Shown: positions 48,715 through 61,497 of the stretch, piece after piece
How positions within the stretch are numbered: position 1 is the stretch's first letter
How the letters are laid out: every line of letters starts with the position of its first letter
NCBI GenBank assembly: GCA_920105805.1
Contig: CAKKTI010000019.1
Span: 53,190 to 117,189, forward strand
DNA from: Condylostoma magnum
Taxonomy: Eukaryota > Ciliophora > Heterotrichea > Heterotrichida > Condylostomatidae
DNA: 64,000 nucleotides
Direction of reading: 5' to 3'
Program-made: the position numbers and the translations under genes
The notes under the pieces: generated by a model
The model's input: the letters and a program-made list of their open reading frames with translations, nothing else
Databases searched by the model: none
Told to the model about the DNA's origin: nothing

Positions 48715-51700
48715 ATGGAAACTATCGAACTACTTTATATAGAGCACTGGTAAATTCTAAAAAGCGTTAACTGTATTGAGCATGATTGGTGCACTAATCA
48801 CGAGGAGTAAAAATACTTGTACTACTTTAGACTTATAGCCTAAGAAATTGAAAAGAGGTTTAAAAATATTCAAGTTGTTTAAAATTAACTACCTCCTGGA
48901 TTTTCTTTTCAAATTAATACCAGAACTACAAATTTACCTTTGATTTACGATTAAAGGTTTCCTAGAATTGGATCATTTGAAGTTTTCTTCAGGGATAGAA
49001 TCATTTTTTCAAAATTGCACAAAAGAAGTTGGCCTTATGTTGGTTATATTATAGAACGAATCAAAACCATTGCATCTGGAGATTTTATGGAAGATAGTCC
49101 TGTTATTCCGTGACTAAAGTAAACTTAAAGCTTTTAGACTAGTTGTTATACTAAAAGAGCAAAAACACCTCAATTGATTAGTGAAAACTAAGAAACTCCT
49201 GCTAAAAGAATATCAAGACTAGGAAACTCATTGAAAAAGACTAGTAAGAGATAAGTAAGAAATTAAAAGCAGCCATCAAGCTAGCGTTTTTCTAGTAATC
49301 AAATCTTTAATAAAGTAGGAAATCAGCTTTTTGCTTTTCCAATGGATATAACAAGATCTCATAGGATAGAGATTTATTGTAATAAAAGCAAATACATGAA
49401 GATTCCTTATTACAATAGATCCTAATTGGACAAAGAATATGTTATACATAGTTCCGATCCAGCTATTATGGAGATTGTTAGACCTTAAATCATCATCAAA
49501 TCTGGATAATAGGATAAAATCTAACTAAAGTTCAACGCTTGCAAAGACTAAAGTCAAATTACAGCCTATGTTTTTATAAAATAAGATGATTGTATAATAG
49601 AATGTATTGAATTAATTGCTACTGTAAAATAAAACTTGTAAATTTAAAATATAGAGCAAGATAAGAAAAAGGTTAAGTTACAAACATACTAAGGAGAGGC
49701 TTTTAATCTATAAGCTAATTCATAAAAGAATTTACAGATTACTCATAGTGATGAAATTATTATTTAAAATAACTAAATTACCTAATATAACACATTTTTC
49801 TAATTTGGAAAATAACTGTTTGCCATTCCCTTGTAAATACAGTAATCGTTTATTTACCAAGTTAAACTGAGTAAAGAAAAACACATAAAATTACTATACT
49901 AAAATAAACTTGAAACTAGCTAAACTATTATCATTAAAAGCTCAAACTATAAATTGCTATAACCAATACAAGGACAATTAAATGCTGAGGCTAGTGAAAA
50001 GGTTTGGTTACCACTGAAGATAAATCCGGTATATTAGATAGGGTATTATAAAGCTCATGTTATCTTGAAATCAGATGATTAAAATATTATCTATTGTTAT
50101 GAAATCAATGTAAATGTAACATATCCAAGGAAATAGGGTAGTTAATAGTAAAATTATATAACGTTTAATACAGATTAAATAACTATATAAGGATGTGAAA
50201 AAGAATTAATTACTTAGACATAATAATCAACTATATACGTCCAACCACAATAACCAGAAAAAGATTAGACAAATGGAAATTCTAATATAACAATACTGAA
50301 AAAGTAATATAACATAGGGCTTCAGTTAAACACAACTAAATTTATGAGATTTCCTTATAAAAATAAAACTTAGGTATAATAGAATTATTAGGTATATACG
50401 GATAATGATTAGATTATAAAATTGAAGGAATCTAATATTACTATACCACCTGAATCCAATTATACAATAAGATTTCAAATAAATCCAATTTTATAAGCAG
50501 GACAGTATATTGCTAGCTTGGTAATATAGTCAGATATAGGGACAAAAGAATGTATACAACTTATTTGCTAAATTGTACCTTAAAGGGACATATAAACTGT
50601 AATTAGTGAAGTCTTTCAGCCTTAAATAGAATCTTTAATAGAGTAAAATCCCTTAGAAATATTAAAAGAGTAGGAAACTATTGATTTTAATTAGGTATAA
50701 TAGTTTTTAACACTCAATGATGAGCTATTTGCTGTAATGATTAAGGCTTCCAAAGTATATGATATAGAACTTCAATAAAATTGCAACTATATTCACTCTT
50801 TTAATTATTTAAATAAGCAAAACCAAGACGAAACCTTTGTATTTAAATCTTGTAATTAGGATTTGATGCTTCCTAAATTTGAGTAAATATAAATTAAATC
50901 GTAATTTGAAGAAACCATTGAGCTAGAATTCATGGCATAACAACAGATTTAACATTAATAAGTAAACTTATTAGTATTCATTGGTTAAAACATAATCGAT
51001 TGTATCTAATTTAATGTCTAATTCAATAATAATAACATCTTATAGCATATACACTATGATTAACTGTAAACTAATGAAAGTAAAACATCAAATAATTAAT
51101 CATTCGAAGTTTAAACAGATAGAATAAGTCTTGCTATATAATAATATGAGCTATAGATACCAACTCCTAAAAATCAATTTAATCCTACATTAATATCAAT
51201 TGGGAACACTTTAATATAGATGAATATGAAAATACAAAAAATGTATGAATTGAAGCTCTTATTATAAGACATTAAGTTTATGAAGGTGCCATACATCAAT
51301 AAAACAAACCAATGTATAATTTATTATCTACAAAGCTCAGATGATTAATTACTATAAGTAAGATAATAATAAATATAGATTTAATCGTAATCAAGAGGAG
51401 AATTTCTAGTAAAATTTGGGCCCTTTAGTGAAATTGGCCTATATAAACTATATCTAATAATTCACTTCCTAGAAAATTAAACAGACTGCATTGAGTTTAA
51501 AGTAAGAATTGATAAGAATAATTAATTTATGCAATAAAATACAGATTACTTGTAAATATAACCTTGTTATAGCAGAGCTTTTGTCTCTGAAAATCAGTAA
51601 AATTATGATTTTATACCTAACTATGTTGAACAAAAAGATAACCAAGTCTTAGACTAACAAGAATCAAATTTATATGATTAAAGCAAATTAACAGAAAATA

Positions 51701-52029
51701 TATCTAAGATAGACTAGAATCACATGTAATAACTAATCGAAAACCCATCTAAATCGTATAAGCTCAATTTAAAACAAGAATAATAAAAGTTCCTAAAAAT
51801 ATCATATACAAATAATGCATAAGAAGATACGCTGTATTAGCTATAAAGCTCTGATTTGAATTTAATGCATATTAAAGAAGCTTAAGTCCTTATACCTTCA
51901 AAATCCAAGGGCATCTTTAAGATTCACTTAATAGCATAACAAGAAAAACGAGAATATAAAGTACACTTGCTCATAACAGCAGATTAATGCACGAAAGACT
52001 GCATAGAGTTTAAAGTTAGTATACGATAG
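48715..52029 (+). CDS. Rdx/SelW-like domain fused to six NPHP4-like Ig repeats
   Basis: 1104 residues. Residues 1-125 resemble the Rdx (SelW/SelT/MIEN1) thioredoxin-like fold: CIEHDWCTNHEEQKY, then RIGSFEVFFRDRIIFSKLHKRSWPY, the GxFEV...LIFSKLxxxxxP block. A basic linker follows. Residues 200-1100 hold six repeats of about 130 residues built on an (F/I)xxPYxNK start, an SSD/SD turn and a closing (D/E)CIE(F/L) strand, as in TKDCIEFKVSI. These match the MSP/ASH-like Ig repeats of nephrocystin-4, a ciliary transition-zone protein. Many TAA/TAG code Gln. Stop TAG 52027-52029 abuts the stop of the convergent gene. Confidence 0.75.
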
Positions 52030-52770
52030 TTAAATTTTATAAGTTTTATCATACAAAGTTATGTTTGGTAGGTTTTGAAATACTTTGAATATTGATTTTT
52101 GTCTTGGGTTTAATTTAGATTCGCTTTGGTTGATAATAAACTCAGGTTAATTCACTTATCTTTACTTTATTGATTAAGAACGGCAATACAATCTTTTCAT
52201 TTGAAACTGTTTAGGCTTGCTGTACCTAGGCATCAGATAATTTATAGGAGGAGCTTGATGGTGTCTTATCATAGGCTTGAAATTATAATTAGTGGATTAC
52301 CTTAATATATATCTAGCGTTTTATAAGGCAATTAATTATAATTCTTTAGCAGAATTAACAGTGAATATCAATGTCATTTAAAAAAGTGTTGGGTGTAGTT
52401 TTAGTAATTCATTGATTATTTTAAGGGAATATATCTTAATTTTCTTAGATCTTTCTATATTACGAGCTTAGATGTATGAAGTAGGCCAGTTTTAATTGAA
52501 TTTCTATATTTAACAGGAGTTAATTGTTCAACTCTGTTTTAAAAGCTCTGCTTTAACAACAATTAATCTAGCTAATATACAACCTTACTATATTGCTTAA
52601 ACTACTATTAGGCTTTTCTATAATCTATCAAATTAGTTTATTTATCATTTACTTAAGTCTGAAAACGACATAAACTTTATTTAATCATTTTGATCAATTC
52701 TTATAGCAGCTAATCTGTCGTAAAGTTAAATAAACGGAGTTTTAGTTTTATAAAAGTTTCTGGTTATCAT
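52030..52770 (-). CDS. hypothetical protein, 246 aa
   Basis: Of the three minus-strand frames this one uses TGA least (twice) and has a normal mix: MITRNFYKTKTPFIQLYDRL, KFMSFSDLSKWQINQF, RNIERSKKIKIYSLKIINEL and PMIRHHQAPPINYLMPRY. The length is an exact codon multiple between the ATG at 52770 and TAA 52030-52032, which abuts the stop of the NPHP4-like gene. Basic and probably soluble. No family recognised; another frame is not excluded. Confidence 0.4.
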
Positions 52771-53298
52771 TATTGAGCTTTCTTTAGCAGTAAAGCAAGA
52801 TTGAATAAATTGACTTAGAATTTTGCTTTGATCTTGGTTACATCTTAGATTTTTTAATCCTTTATAATTAACAATCCTTTAATCACACTTTCTTATGATT
52901 ATGCAAGGTTGGAGCTTTATATCTAATTGCTATTCTATTATACCATTAAATATTTATCCTGTTGTTACCACTTTTTCCATTATTTAGTATAATTTATTTA
53001 TTGATATACATTTAACAGTCTATTGGAGGAGAAATAACAGAATAGATGTGCTATAAGTTTACTTACTATTATAAACAAAAATTTGATAAAATTAATATGC
53101 TTAACAATATACAATAATTACTGTTAAATGTTTGGTATAGAAGGAATATATTATTGCCTAAAAGAAATCCATCGAATTTAAGCATGCAATTTATTTTTAT
53201 TAAATACTATAAAGATCCTTTATGTCTCTTATCAGTTAATTTATACTAATAGATTCATTCACAACAAAGTGCTAATATACAGTGCTTAAACTATAAAA
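52771..53298. other. divergent intergenic region
   Basis: 528 nt of AT-rich sequence between a hypothetical gene (minus) and the TRP-like channel (plus). No recognisable gene or repeat. Confidence 0.4.
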
Positions 53299-55974
53299 AT
53301 GTCTTCAGAAGCCAAGATACATCCAGCTTTCCCCAAAATAACCAAAGTGAAGCAATTACACGAGTAGAAATAAACACTTATCAAGGTATATGATATCGAA
53401 GAAATTCAGCAACTTTGTACTTGAGTAACTTATTTATATAACGATTAAGATGACATTTAGGAACTTGATTAAACTAGAAATACAATAAGTGATGATTAAG
53501 CCATAGTATTAGCTGAGTAAATCGGACTATCAAAGCTAGCTGAAGATATACGTTTAATCTTGATTGAATCAAAATAGACTAATATTCATACTAATTACTA
53601 AGAAAAAGATGACAAGTTTGGTAGTGATGGGATTATTTAATCCAGAAATTCAAAGAAATTATTCTTGTGCATATCCTCTGGGTAGCATTTTTCTCTATAA
53701 TAAGTATCATAGTTAATTGAAACAGATTAATTAAAGGTATTTTACAAATTGCTTAAATATAACAAAGTAAATTAGTATATTCCCAAAAACTATTTGACTA
53801 ATGAGAATTTGATAAAATTGATACGAAAAATAAATAAAAAGGATTAATGCCTGCACATACTTAAAATTTTAACATTTTGAAATAATAGAAAGGATAAAAA
53901 CTCTATTTTAGGTCTGCTGTATAGGATATTGTTAAAAATATTTACAAAGTAAAATATTGATGATTAACTCTTAATTCATATTGCAAATCCATTGTAATTT
54001 GGTGTACTAGTAATTGAGTTAATAGAAAAGGTAAAGAATTTCAATAAGATGCTAAAACTCAAATTTGAAAAATTAAGAGATAGAATCTTAGAATTCTTGT
54101 TATATATTGAATCGCAATTTGGAGATTCTAATCAACTTGAAGTAATTTTAAAGCAAAAATTTATGAAAAGATATCTAATTGAGATAATGATAAGTAATAT
54201 TGAAACTTATAAAAGATTATTAAACTCTGATTTGATGCTAGAAGCTACTTTATAAGTCTTTTTTAATGGAGGATTCGTAGGAACTTAACTACACAAAATT
54301 AGCCCTCTTTGAAACGTTAAACAACTATACTAAAATGGAATATTCAACTTATAATGCAAATCTTAGTCAAAAGAATAAGATTTCCTTACATTCAGCTCAT
54401 GGAAAAGAAATTACTTTCCAAAACTAATTTTTGAGGCTTTGAACTACTTGCCCCCTATTTGCATTTTGATTTATTATTCTGAAATCTGGTATCAGATGAG
54501 AAGAGATTTAGATAACCCTGATCTAACAACGGAGGATTTAAGCGAAATGAATGAAAGACTGGGAAACCTTTAAAGTCTTATCAATCTTTTATCATATTAT
54601 GTTATATTATTTGTCGGAGGATTTATCTAAAAGATTACTTACACTTTAATATTATCGCAGCCTCTGATAATAACATTTGATCTTATTCTAGATTTTGGAC
54701 TCTTAGTAACAACTTCTTTTGTAGTATACTAAGCTAATTTCATAGAGTATCAGGACTAAGATGTAGAAATTATTGAAATTGCAAATGGATTTATGATAGC
54801 TCTGTTTATTTTGAAATTGTTTAAATCACTAATAGCTAATAGGACATTAGGAATATAAGCCTATATGATTTATTCTATTATTAAAGCAATATCATCTTTC
54901 ATAGTAATTCTCGCTTTTAGTATATTTGCAGCATCAATGGTATTCTGGGCACTGTTTTACAAAGATTCTGAGTTATTCTATCATCTTGATATTTCAATTA
55001 GAACTATTTTTGATTTTACTATAGGAAACGTTGATTTTACCATTTTCCCTGATAACACAGGCCTTGGAATGTGGCTTACTATATTATGAGTGTTTTTATC
55101 GACTATAAGTATGCTTAATATCATGATTGCTCTATTGAGTAGTGAGTTTGAAAATGTAATGTAAACAGCAAATGCGTATTATATCTCTTATTTATACAAC
55201 ATTTGGAGGTATAATAGGTATTATGAGGGATATGGAGCATTAGTTACTCTTCCTTCACCAATTGATTTCATACTTATAATATTTGCTCCATTTTATAAGT
55301 GCAATATAGCTTGGAGGAGTAGATTGGATCGTGTATTGGAAATAATAAGCTATATGCCTATGTTATTGATAATAAGCAGTCTATACTTACTGATGAATCT
55401 AGTTTTCTTAATACCGGTTTGGCTTTATGGATATTATTACACTTTTTATTGGTCTTAAGCTGATTGGAAAAAGAAAATTAGTTGTATTATTTTATGAACC
55501 TTCATTGGTATTCCTAAATTAGTATTCTGTGTATTTATATCTTATGCCAATCTGAAGAAGTATCTTTTTAAGGAGGAAGATAGTTAATACTTTACAGATG
55601 AGTTTTATAATTATGTAATTAGAACTTTTGAGGCACTAATATACAAGTTTCAAAAGACTGTATTTGAATATGATGAGCTATTAAGTTTAATAGAACATGA
55701 GGTCAACTGTTTAGATTATAAAGTAGATAATCGTAAGCCGTTGGATAACTAATTTAAATTGTTAATAACTGATAATCTTATGGAAATAAATTTAAAAAGC
55801 TTGAATTTTGAGTTACTATTGAAGGATATAATTGACAAATTTTAATATAGGGATTCATAACTAGTTTCAGTTAAAGCTATAATTGATACTTTTAAAGATA
55901 ACGAAAAACAAAAGGAAATTCTTTATTGTATAAATATATCGGCTATCCAAGAAGGTTTAGATTTGATTAATTAG
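53299..55974 (+). CDS. TRP/PKD2-like cation channel, 891 aa
   Basis: A cytosolic N-terminus of about 400 charged residues without recognised ankyrin repeats. Then six spans, from LPPICILIYYSEIWYQM through VILFVGGFIQ, ITFDLILDFGLLVTTSFVVY and IVILAFSIFAASMVFWALF. The pore/S6 region is FTIGNVDFTIFPDN...GMWLTILWVFLSTISMLNIMIALLSSEF, where LNIMIALL matches the TRP/polycystin S6 pattern. More hydrophobic segments follow (LIIFAPFYKC, MLLIISSLYLLMNLVF), unusual after S6, then a charged tail. Likely a non-selective cation or Ca channel. Stop TAG 55972-55974; TAA 55999-56001 is an alternative. Confidence 0.75.
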
Positions 55975-56161
55975 TTTTTTATGTTAGTTTTTTATAAGTA
56001 ATATGTTCTAATTTAACCCTTAATATGCACTCTTATGCTTTATCTCAATTTATTATACATAACTGCTTCTGACTTTTTTGGTTAAAATACTTAATACATT
56101 AGTACAATTCTATTGAAATAAGTCAATATTTCCTATACAATTTAACCATAAATTTTAATAA

Positions 56162-57679
56162 CTAAAAATCTTGATCAACCAATAAAATAATCATACCATT
56201 AGATTGATTTATATCAGCTTCACTTTTCCCGTACACCGCAATAACTCTGTCTCCCTTCTTAACTAAGTTCCTAAACTTTGCAACTTCAATAGCATAAGTC
56301 AATAAATTTTCAGTTCCTTCATATGAAGGCACTTTTAGAGTTTAGCATCCTCTTATTGCATTAGCTTGATTGATGGTTGTTTGCCTAATACTAACAGCTA
56401 GTATAGGCATTGGAGGCCTAAAGCGAGCGATTAGCCTTGCAGTATATCCTGAATCTGTAATAGCAAGTATTACCTTAGCTCCTAACTCTATTGCTGTTCT
56501 TACTGCAGCTGTTGCTATTGCTTCAGTTCTATTTAACTTTCAAGTTATACTTTATCTTATCTTTTAATACTCTGATTTGTAGTCAATTGCTAACTCTGCC
56601 TCTGCGCATATTCTGGCCATGAATTGTACAGCTTCTAGTGGATATTCTCCATTAGCAGTCTCTCCACTAAGCATAACAGCATCAGTTCCATCTAAAACAG
56701 CATTGGCTACATCACTCGCCTCAGCTCTGGTAGGCCTTGGATTCACAATCATAGACTCCAGCATTTAGGTTGCAGTAATTACCATCTTCCCATACGTTTT
56801 ACACTTATTAATAATCATTTTCTACGCTAAAAACACCTTTTCAGCAGGTATTTCCATTCCTAGATCACCTCTAGCCACCATTACTCCATCAGTTGCTTCT
56901 AAAATCTCATCGAAGTTCTATAAACCCTCGTGATTTTCTATTTTACTGATTATTTGCATATGGCATCCTCTGGGTCCCAGCACATCTTTTATGTCTTCAA
57001 TATCAGATGCTCTTCTGACAAAGGAAGCAGCAATAAAATCAATGTTATATCTCAAAGCAAAATTCTCTATATCATCTTAATCCTTCTCAGTTATTGTGGG
57101 AAGATTTATACTTTATCCTGGCAGACACATATTTTTCCTTTCCCCTAACGTATAACTATTCTTACACTTTACAGTTACTGAGTCATTTTATACAGAAACA
57201 ACTTCTGTAACAAGAGCCCCATCCCCAATTAAAATAGTTTTCCCAATCTCAACACTATTAACTAACTCTTTATAAGAGCAAGATATAGTCTAATTATCAC
57301 CTTCTATTGAGTAATCAGTACTTATTACTAGCTCCTAACCAGCTTCAATTTATACATTTTAGTGATTGATTAGAAATCCAGTCCTAATTTCCGGTCCTTT
57401 AGTATCCAACATTATTGATACTGCCCTGTTTGGCCTCAGCTTATTTGCTTATCTTATCAATTTAACTGTCTAAGCGTGATAAGCATGGTCTCCATGGGAA
57501 AAGTTAAGTCTTGCAATGTTCATTCCTAAGTCAATCATCTGTACTATCGTATCAATGTTAGAAGAAGTTGGGCCAATTGTACATACAATCTTTGTTTTCC
57601 TTTGTGTTAAATCAACTTTTTCAAATAGTTTTTAAGAGGTTATTTTACCTCTAATATTACTCAAACGAGTTGGTTCCAT
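56162..57679 (-). CDS. PYK: pyruvate kinase
   Basis: 505 residues, normal length. All core motifs are present: [35 protein letters not shown], the K+/Mg site region [40 protein letters not shown] and [25 protein letters not shown]. It makes pyruvate and ATP from phosphoenolpyruvate in the last step of glycolysis. The invariant Gln of ATQMLES is encoded by TAA (56765-56767). TGA is read as Trp once ([13 protein letters not shown]). Stop TAG 56162-56164 right after the C-terminal strand. A very short 84-nt gap separates it from the upstream beta-propeller gene. Confidence 0.97.
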
Positions 57680-57763
57680 TTTTAGCTAATTTTTGTTTTT
57701 TTTATGGATGATTAATATATAACTACAATAAAAGGTTTTGTATAAAAACGTAGTATTATAATA

Positions 57764-60700
57764 TCATTTAAGTTTATGCCTTGGTATACGAATAAGTTGA
57801 AAATGCCCTGTATTTGTTTGTCTGTTATTCATTATGTTAACTGAACTTGACCTTTTAGGCTGAAACTCCTTATCCTTTGATACGTGAAAAACTTGCATGT
57901 TAGTTGAGTGAGATTTATTTTTATTATATTTTGCTTGACTTGGCTGATTGTTTCCAATTGAAGCTGGCTAACTGGAGGACCGTCTATGATAAGAACGTTA
58001 TTGAATAGTTTCAGTTTTACTTTTGTATAGAATTGCCATGTTTTTCTTGTATATTTATACTAGTAAATCAAAAATGGTTTTAGCATAGTTGTTTCTGCAT
58101 GACTTAAAAAAGCTCAACTTCTTTTAGTTATTCTAAGCAAATTTCAGCTGTTTAGGCTTATTCAGATTAGAAAAACTGCTGGGTTATAAGCTTATATAGT
58201 ATGTTTCCTAGTGGCTTATTGGTATTTCTATCTCTTCGTAAATTAGCTGAGGGTAAATGAATTATATCTACTCTTTCTACCGCTTTTTGAATACACCTGA
58301 TTTCAGTATTACTCTTGTTCTTATTTTAAACAATTTAGAGTTTGATTATTTGTATTGATCCCATTTAGATATTCCCCGTGATTGGTTATTATGTACTTAG
58401 GTGTTAACTAGGTTTTTTATAAATAGGAAGAATTAATGCTGGTCTTATAAGTAGTTTGGATTTTCCTCTAGATTCTATATAAACTAGTTTAATTACTACT
58501 CTTAGTGCCTACTATCCAATTTAATAGTGTTTATAATCTTATTTTTAACAACAATATACCTCACTGGTCTTTGATAATTCTGCAGGTTGGTTTGGTAAAG
58601 AAAGTATAGTAAATATAAAATATCCTGATAGTAGTATTAGCACAGGTACTGGTACTCAGATTCATTTCCAAAAGCTTTGCAATTAGACTTTTGTAAAAAT
58701 TAAGCATTCTTATAGAATTTAAACTTATTCAGTTAGACTATTAATTAGTGCAGTATTTCATTTAGACTCTTTGGTACTTATTTACTAAACATTAAACCAG
58801 CTATTCCTTGCAGCGCTTCATACTCATCGTATATTATAGCTTTTATCAGTCTATCCCTAAGATTAAACATTATTTAAGAAGTAATAAGATAATACAACTT
58901 TGTAGGACAATGCAAATTAGCGTTGAAATCAGGGTTTCTATTAATAATTTAAATCATTACCTTTAAAGCATAATCTTGCTCTTTTGAGTCTAAAAAATCA
59001 AATAAGTCAGATATAGCAATAAATGCTTCTTCCGGCTCTAAGATTTCAGTTATTTTATCAATGCATCCTAAAATTCAATATAAGTAAACTGCCTTGCCTA
59101 AATCCTTTTCTTGGTTTTAAATCTAGATATTACAAATTTTACCAATTCCATTTACCAAAGCCATTGCATCATAGAAACTTTTAAGCTTTAAGAAATGTAC
59201 TTCAGCAGGGCTAATAAAATACTCATAACTAGGATCAAAATATATGGCAAATAGATACAATGTATCCAATGCCAAAAATTTCATAGCATTGCCAATATCT
59301 CCGTTGATTAAATGTCTAATAAGCACCTAAATCAGATTATTAAACCCTTTGAATTGCCCATCCATAAAATCAATACACTGTTATGAATATTTTTGCAAGG
59401 GATTAGACAATTAAAAGTACTTATGCCCACTGCTTACCCCAACTCCCTCCAGTTTTTCATTATTCATATAATATATACTAAAAGCCCTTAGATAGTTAAT
59501 CTCAAATGAGGAAAGCGGAACTATATGTGAAGGGTGTTTGAAATGAGTTAAAGCAAAGCTTAGGCAAAAGTTAAACACATTCATTATATTAGATTAAGCG
59601 TTTCTGAATTAGATTAAGCAGTAAGTGTTAAGTAAAATTCTAAGCCTATGAAACACTTATTTAGTAAATTTCTCTGCTTGCCTTATCAGAATAAAAGCGT
59701 CATATGGCTTTTTACTCATAACAAAATAGTGAAACGATCTGTAAACAGTCTCAATATAAAAAGCTTCGTATACAATATGCTTAGTTTGTCTTCAATTGAA
59801 CGATAACCGCAATTCTGAGATTAAATTGATAACTTCATTGCTGGAGATCCTTTAGTTTATTACAAGATTATTATTGAGTATCTCTAAGTTTCCATCTTAG
59901 CCCGTATAATGCACCTCATCAGTAACTTAAGGCGGTATATTATATCTCAAAGCTTCCTTTAATTTTTTAAAAACCTTTCACTCACTGTTCTAATTCTTTA
60001 AACTAGCAGTAATCGCTGTAAGTCTAATTAAATTGCTGCAGTTCTAAGGGTAAAAATCCTACTCCAACTCACTGGGAAGAGGATTTGTGTTATTGGACAA
60101 ACAAATAGCTATAGCATTCAATTAATCCCCACTACTGACGCCTTCACTTACAATTTGCATAAGATTCTGTAGATATTGTATCTTAAACTCACAGATTGTC
60201 CAACAATTACTATAAACGAGTCTATCTTCTTACAAACTCATAAGAATTTAGTACCCTTTTCTGATCTTTTACTCCTCTGAACTTAAGTCGACATAAGGAA
60301 ACAAACTTAGCTCATTTATTCCTTACTTGCTTACAATAATAGACTACACTGGCTCCCCAAGACGAGTGAACACACATATGTATCCAATATGAAAACCTAG
60401 TATTAAATACAAGTCGCATTTACTCCAAACCATTGAGTCTACTTAAAGCTGAATAGCCCCATCCTCCTTGTGAGATACTAGGTCAATCTGCATTACATAC
60501 TAAAGCATGCTTTTAGAGATAAGTTGTCCCTTTCTACCTAAGAATAACAGTTGCTGCATATATAGATGAGGGGAGTTCAAAGCAATACCTACAACTTCCC
60601 CTCTATTATCAAATTTCATTCTTACATCAATTTGGCCCTTTTACGCCCAAAACTCGAATTCACTAAAGACTTAAAGGGATTTCGAACGTTGTCCTATAGT

Positions 60701-61339
60701 ATAGCGAGTGAAATGCAGCTAAGCGTTGGTTTCTTGGTCTTGAATCAATTGTAACTGTAAAAGTTCAATGTTGGATAGTTGTCTTAAGGAACTAGACGTA
60801 GCTGAGGTGTAGAAAACTAGAGGATCTGATAGAGATTTGCTTGTTTCATCTAAACGGGAGCTTTAACTCATGATAGGGGAGGATTATTAGGAGTAATCTA
60901 TTGATTGTATTTTGTGATACTTGTAGTTTTAGATATTAGACCAAATTAATTCCGAATTAAGCTCTTTTTGTATGTTGAGTATTCATATTTCATTTTGTTT
61001 ACCGCATAGTAAAATATGATTGTTTTCTATGCTGATGTAAGTTGCCTGAAATTTCATATGAGGAGGAGGAAATTCCCGTATATTTTTCCCTTTTCTATCT
61101 CATAAGATGATAGTTTTAGACTTCTCAATACCAAGGATGTAGTTTTAGTCAGATGATATTGATATTTATTAAAGTTTGTACTGTCTTAAACAGTTGTATA
61201 TTTTTCCTAGTTTTGATACTTCAAATATTTTATGTTAAGATATCAAAACATAATCTTTGTCTGAGTTTTGGTTAAAGTGAACACTTTTTCATTGCTTCGA
61301 ATTCCTAAGAGTTATACCAGACTGACGAGTAAACTACAT
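57764..61339 (-). CDS. large protein with N-terminal beta-propeller, 1191 aa
   Basis: The N-terminal 350 residues show WD-like blades: DYVLISQHKIFEVSKLGKI, YILGIEKSKTIILWDRKGKN with the Trp of the WD dipeptide encoded by TGA, NNHILLCGKQNEIWILN and KCDLYLILGFHIGYICVFTRLGEPV. The middle 600 residues are helical, as in vesicle-coat or trafficking proteins (LIRHLINGDIGNAMKFLAL, DLGKAVYLYWILGCIDK). The C-terminal 200 residues are basic and Ser/Asn-rich. I cannot name the family; a propeller plus alpha-solenoid layout is typical of coat, IFT or planar-polarity effector proteins. The end is TGA 57764-57766. Start is the ATG at 61339. Confidence 0.7.
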
Positions 61340-61497
61340 TTATATTAAATATGTGAATAAAACAAGTCTCAATATATTTATAAGAACTGTCAGTTTGATT
61401 ATTCAAACGAAAATGCTTAATAAATTCACTCTAATTTTATACAAGTATATAAATACTCATAACACATGTATTTAATAACAAATTCATTAAAAATACA

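Noticed and set aside
48712-48880. N-terminal extension with a transmembrane-like helix for the minus-strand protease
   Set aside because: The same bases encode the Rdx domain (CIEHDWC...) on the plus strand, which has family support; the helix is an antisense coincidence.
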